Positions 16,078-18,366 of a DNA stretch of 18,366 nucleotides are shown here, piece after piece (positions within the stretch are counted from its first letter, which is position 1; each line of letters opens with the position of its first letter). Source of the DNA: Fimbriimonadaceae bacterium (lineage in GTDB: Bacteria > Armatimonadota > Fimbriimonadia > Fimbriimonadales > Fimbriimonadaceae); the NCBI GenBank assembly GCA_019454665.1, contig JACFNW010000009.1, positions 1-18,366 of the forward strand, written 5' to 3'. The translations under genes were made by a program, and so were the position numbers. The notes beneath the pieces are model-generated. The model saw only the letters and a program-made list of their open reading frames with translations, did not search any database and was not told the DNA's origin.

Positions 16078-16230
16078 AGCACGGTCTGCCGGGCAGGGGC
16101 CTTGTCGGCGAGCGGATGGTGGTCGGGCCCGGTCAGACCGTGGCACCCCTTTGCCTGACAAACCGCCAAGGTACTCGGTTGGTGGTCAACCCTCCCCGGC
16201 CCTCCACAGGCTTGGGGAGGGAGTTTTGAG
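16078..16230. repeat. Intergenic repeat element, copy A
   Basis: Shares with copy B (16360-16505), in the same order: AGCACGGTCTGCC, a segment around GGTCAGACCGTGGCACCCC, GTCAACCC next to CTCCCCG, and CTTGGGGAGGGAGTTT. The spacers between these blocks have diverged. Copy A also forms an outer 12-bp inverted repeat, TCAACCCTCCCC (16186-16197) with GGGGAGGGTTGA (16287-16298). Confidence 0.65.
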
Positions 16231-16257
16231 CAACACGATAGTTGGGGCCGGACGACG

Positions 16258-16282
16258 TCCCCTCCCGAAGACCGGGAGGGGA
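16258..16282. repeat. Perfect 10-bp hairpin inside the repeat block
   Basis: TCCCCTCCCG and CGGGAGGGGA pair perfectly around the loop AAGAC. It is nested inside the outer inverted repeat 16186-16298, so the unit can fold as a branched structure similar to REP/MITE-type elements. Confidence 0.7.
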
Positions 16283-16359
16283 TCGAGGGGAGGGTTGATC
16301 AGCGCCGATGCACTCCACGAGATGGAACTCGTTATTGGAGAGCGAGCCTCGGCGGGACG

Positions 16360-16505
16360 AGCACGGTCTGCCCGTGAGAGGCTCTTGGGTGCGCAGGGTG
16401 GCAGGGCCTGGTCAGACTGTGGCACCCCTTTGCCCTGACACCAGGTGGTTGCACAGTTGGCCGTCAACCCCTCCCCGACCCTCCCCAATCTTGGGGAGGG
16501 AGTTT
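16360..16505. repeat. Intergenic repeat element, copy B
   Basis: The second copy begins 282 bp after copy A and has the same block order. Its end forms CCCTCCCCAA-TC-TTGGGGAGGG (16479-16500), a 10-bp stem with a 2-nt loop. Just after it, TTGGCC-AAC-GGCCAA (16504-16518) forms another hairpin, 29 bp beyond the trpB stop on the minus strand. Confidence 0.65.
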
Positions 16506-16546
16506 GGCCAACGGCCAACCCCGACGCGACGCACGCCGCTCCAGTC

Positions 16547-17725
16547 TTACAGCCGCAGCAGCCTGGAGGCGGATTCCATGTCCTTGTCGCCTCGGCCGCT
16601 CATGTTCACCAGCACTCGCTCCCCGGGGCGGAACGCCGAGGTACGGAGCAAGGCGAACGCGTGGGCCGATTCGAACGCGGGGATCAGACCCTCGCGTTCG
16701 GCCACCCAGCGGAACGCCGACAGGGCCTCATCGTCGGTCACCGACGTGTATTCGGCGCGCCCCGAGTCCTTCAGGTGCGAGTGCTCCGCGCCAACGCCCG
16801 GATAGTCCAGCCCCGCCGAGACCGAGTGCGTCCCGATCACCTGGCCGTGCTCGTCCTGCATCAGGTAGCTGAACGAGCCGTGCAGCACGCCGGGCGAACC
16901 GGCGGTGAGCGGTGCGGCGTGCTGGCCTGTTTCGATGCCCAAGCCGCCCGCCTCCACGCCGACCAGCCGCACGTCCGCATCCGGAACGAACGCGTGGAAG
17001 AAGCCGATGGCGTTGGAGCCGCCGCCTACGCACGCGACCGCCGCCTCGGGCAACCGGCCGTAACGCTCCACGTACTGCGCCCGCGCCTCGATGCCGATGA
17101 CGGATTGCAGTTCGCGCACCAGATAGGGGTAGGGGTGCGGGCCCGCGGCGGTGCCGATGATGTAGTGCGTGTCCCGAACGTTGGTCACCCAGTCGCGCAT
17201 GGCCTCGTTCAGCGCATCCTTGAGCGTGCGCGTTCCGCTGGAAACGGGCACGACCTCCGCGCCAAGCAGCTTCATGCGGAACACGTTGATCTTCTGCCGC
17301 TCGCAGTCTTCCTCGCCCATGTAGACGATGCACTTCAGGCCGAACAGAGCGCACACCGTGGCCGTGGCCACGCCGTGCTGCCCCGCACCGGTCTCGGCGA
17401 TGATGCGCTTCTTGCCCATGCGCAACGCGAGCAGCCCTTGGCCGAGCGCGTTGTTGATCTTGTGCGCGCCCGTGTGGCACAGGTCTTCGCGCTTGACCAC
17501 CACGTGCAGTCCCGTGTCCTCGCTCAGCCTCTTGGCTTCGGTGAGGGGGGTCGGGCGTCCCACGTACTCGCGGCTGAGGCGCTCGAACTCGCCCCGAAAA
17601 CCGGGATCGGCCCAGGCCTCGCGAAAGCAGGCGTCGAGCTCGTCCAGGGCGGGGATGAGGGTTTCGGGCACGTATCGCCCGCCAAAGGCGCCGAACCGGC
17701 CGCGGGCATCGGGAAGCGTGGACAT
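16547..17725 (-). CDS. trpB: Tryptophan synthase beta chain
   Basis: A 392-residue, full-length TrpB that condenses indole with serine to make tryptophan, using PLP. Visible residues are the Schiff-base Lys89 in HTGAHKINN, the catalytic Glu111 in [13 protein letters not shown], the phosphate-binding [31 protein letters not shown], and the C-terminal [13 protein letters not shown]. The N-terminal [15 protein letters not shown] is the standard TrpB1 opening, which normally works as an alpha2-beta2 complex with TrpA. No trpA, trpC, trpD or trpF gene is adjacent, so either trpA is elsewhere or the operon has been dispersed. ATG 17725 follows a TAGAAT box by 8 nt and has no Shine-Dalgarno. It is divergent from the ABC ATPase gene. 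Confidence 0.96.
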   Translation of the reverse strand: MSTLPDARGRFGAFGGRYVPETLIPALDELDACFREAWADPGFRGEFERLSREYVGRPTPLTEAKRLSEDTGLHVVVKREDLCHTGAHKINNALGQGLLALRMGKKRIIAETGAGQHGVATATVCALFGLKCIVYMGEEDCERQKINVFRMKLLGAEVVPVSSGTRTLKDALNEAMRDWVTNVRDTHYIIGTAAGPHPYPYLVRELQSVIGIEARAQYVERYGRLPEAAVACVGGGSNAIGFFHAFVPDADVRLVGVEAGGLGIETGQHAAPLTAGSPGVLHGSFSYLMQDEHGQVIGTHSVSAGLDYPGVGAEHSHLKDSGRAEYTSVTDDEALSAFRWVAEREGLIPAFESAHAFALLRTSAFRPGERVLVNMSGRGDKDMESASRLLRL

Positions 17726-17733
17726 TCGGTTCT

Positions 17734-17739
17734 ATTCTA
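17734..17739 (-). promoter_or_regulatory. TANNNT -10 element before trpB
   Basis: TAGAAT on the minus strand ends 8 nt before ATG 17725, with no Shine-Dalgarno between. No trp operator or attenuator-like leader peptide is seen. Confidence 0.5.
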
Positions 17740-17781
17740 CGCGTGTCGCCCTTGCGAGCGTCGGCGGGCTTCGCGTTGCGC

Positions 17782-17787
17782 TAACAT
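17782..17787 (+). promoter_or_regulatory. TANNNT element before the ABC ATPase gene
   Basis: TAACAT ends 12 nt before ATG 17800, which would give a leader of only about 5 nt. No Shine-Dalgarno is visible. Confidence 0.35.
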
Positions 17788-17799
17788 CCTTGGCAACCC

Positions 17800-18366
17800 A
17801 TGAGCGCACGCCCGCCAGATCCCGCCGAGACCCAGGGCGGCTTGCGCGTGGAAGGGCTCGCCCGGGAAGGCGTGTTCCAGGACGTGGCTTTTCGGGTTCG
17901 GCCGGGCGAAGTGGTGGCACTGGCTGGGCTGGTGGGTTCGGGGCGTTCGGAGGTCGTGCGCGCCGTGTTCGGGCTCGACCCTCGCGGGGGGCGCGTGTGG
18001 GCCAACGGTCGCGCGGTCGGCAGCGTGCGGGACGCCATCGCCGCCGGCGTTGCCTTGGTTCCCGAAGATCGGCAGCACGAGGGCCTGGTCCTGCCGATGA
18101 GCATCGAGGACAACCTCGGCCTGGTGGCCCGCCCGGGCCAACCGCTGCTGCGGCGTTCTTCCGAAGAGGGCGAGCGCACCCGGCAAGCCGGCGAGCGGTT
18201 GGACATCCGCATGGCCTCGCCCACCGATCCCGTGGCCTCGCTCTCGGGCGGCAACCAGCAGAAGGTGTTGCTCGGCAAGTGGCTGGCGGGCGAGCCCACG
18301 GTCCTGCTGCTCGACGAGCCGACGCGCGGCGTGGACGTGGGGGCCAAAGCCGAGATACACAAAATG
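17800..18366 (+). CDS. Sugar/nucleoside-type ABC ATPase resembling RbsA/MglA domain 2 (3' end outside window)
   Basis: The first 189 residues of an open frame that runs off the window. Sequence LRVEGLAREGVFQDVAFRVRPGEVVALAGLVGSGRSEVV, then VALVPEDRQHEGLVL (VPEDR block), LSGGNQQKVLLGKWL (148-162) and VLLLDEPTRGVDVGAKAEIH (D172, E173) match the second ATPase domain of CUT2-type proteins such as RbsA. Walker A carries Arg49 where Lys is canonical, as is typical of that second domain. RbsA-like proteins are about 500 residues with a normal first domain; here the start codon leads directly into domain 2, with trpB only 74 bp upstream on the other strand. The first domain is therefore missing, encoded elsewhere, or placed after this one beyond the window. 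Confidence 0.8.
   Translation, partial: MSARPPDPAETQGGLRVEGLAREGVFQDVAFRVRPGEVVALAGLVGSGRSEVVRAVFGLDPRGGRVWANGRAVGSVRDAIAAGVALVPEDRQHEGLVLPMSIEDNLGLVARPGQPLLRRSSEEGERTRQAGERLDIRMASPTDPVASLSGGNQQKVLLGKWLAGEPTVLLLDEPTRGVDVGAKAEIHKM

Larger units (their letters stand above)
15879..16546. other. 668-bp gene-free region with GC-rich hairpins and repeats
   Basis: No convincing gene was found on either strand: reading frames here lack family motifs and run through the repeats. The region contains a hairpin near the lipoprotein gene end, two related repeat copies and C/G-rich inverted repeats, described separately. It separates a plus-strand operon from the 3' end of trpB, so it can hold terminators for both. 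Confidence 0.7.

Noticed and set aside
15998..16438. A 146-codon plus-strand frame in the repeat block
   Set aside because: It runs through both repeat copies and encodes the repeated segment more than once with no known motif. It is an effect of GC-rich repeats.
16190..16500. CCCTCCCC/GGGGAGGG repeats as a CRISPR array or G-quadruplex cluster
   Set aside because: The repeats are few, unevenly spaced and inverted with respect to each other, unlike CRISPR. Four close G-runs on one strand are not arranged in a convincing quadruplex pattern.

Overview
The window is about 18 kb of GC-rich (roughly 65%, estimated by eye), densely coded bacterial DNA. A lipoprotein signal, many short Sec-type signal peptides, a DUF1501 protein, an arylsulfatase and an RCC1/HAF/PKD surface protein fit a Gram-negative-type, heterotrophic lineage such as Armatimonadota (Fimbriimonadia-like) or, less likely, Planctomycetota. 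This placement is an inference from gene content. No rRNA, tRNA, CRISPR array, transposase or phage gene was seen.

Layout. Positions 1-1303 (+): the C-terminal part of a DUF1501 protein, then a VOC-family protein. 1478-4447 (+): a 989-residue secreted protein with RCC1-like repeats, HAF-like repeats and PKD-like domains. 4568-6756 (+): a GHL10 family glycoside hydrolase, then an orphan LivF-type ABC ATPase. 6927-8350 (+): a small unknown ORF overlapping a PepSY-like secreted protein. 8352-9473 (-): a GntR/LacI-type regulator, divergent from a sulfatase at 9522-11012 (+). 10970-11560 (-): 3-methyladenine DNA glycosylase I, overlapping the end of the sulfatase gene. 11599-14013 (+): a solute-binding protein fused to a MalF-type sugar permease. 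14127-15878 (+): two tandem paralogous PepSY-like exported proteins. 15879-16546: a gene-free block of GC-rich repeats. 16547-17725 (-): an orphan trpB. 17800-18366 (+): the start of an ABC ATPase resembling only the second half of RbsA/MglA.

How the genes fit together. The sulfatase with its divergent one-component sugar-type regulator, the GHL10 hydrolase and the fused sugar transporter suggest scavenging of sulfated or cell-wall-derived glycans. The two ABC ATPases, trpB and the DNA glycosylase look like single genes scattered from their usual partners.

Three whole-window signals deserve attention. First, genes that begin a transcript tend to have a TANNNT hexamer 5-8 nt before the start codon and no Shine-Dalgarno sequence, while internal genes have good Shine-Dalgarno sites; this points to leaderless mRNAs. 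Second, the palindromic hexamer RTCGAY is almost absent (one copy) although TCGA in other contexts is common, and every Ile-Asp pair avoids ATC as the Ile codon. Third, several exported proteins have very short signal peptides without a basic N-region.
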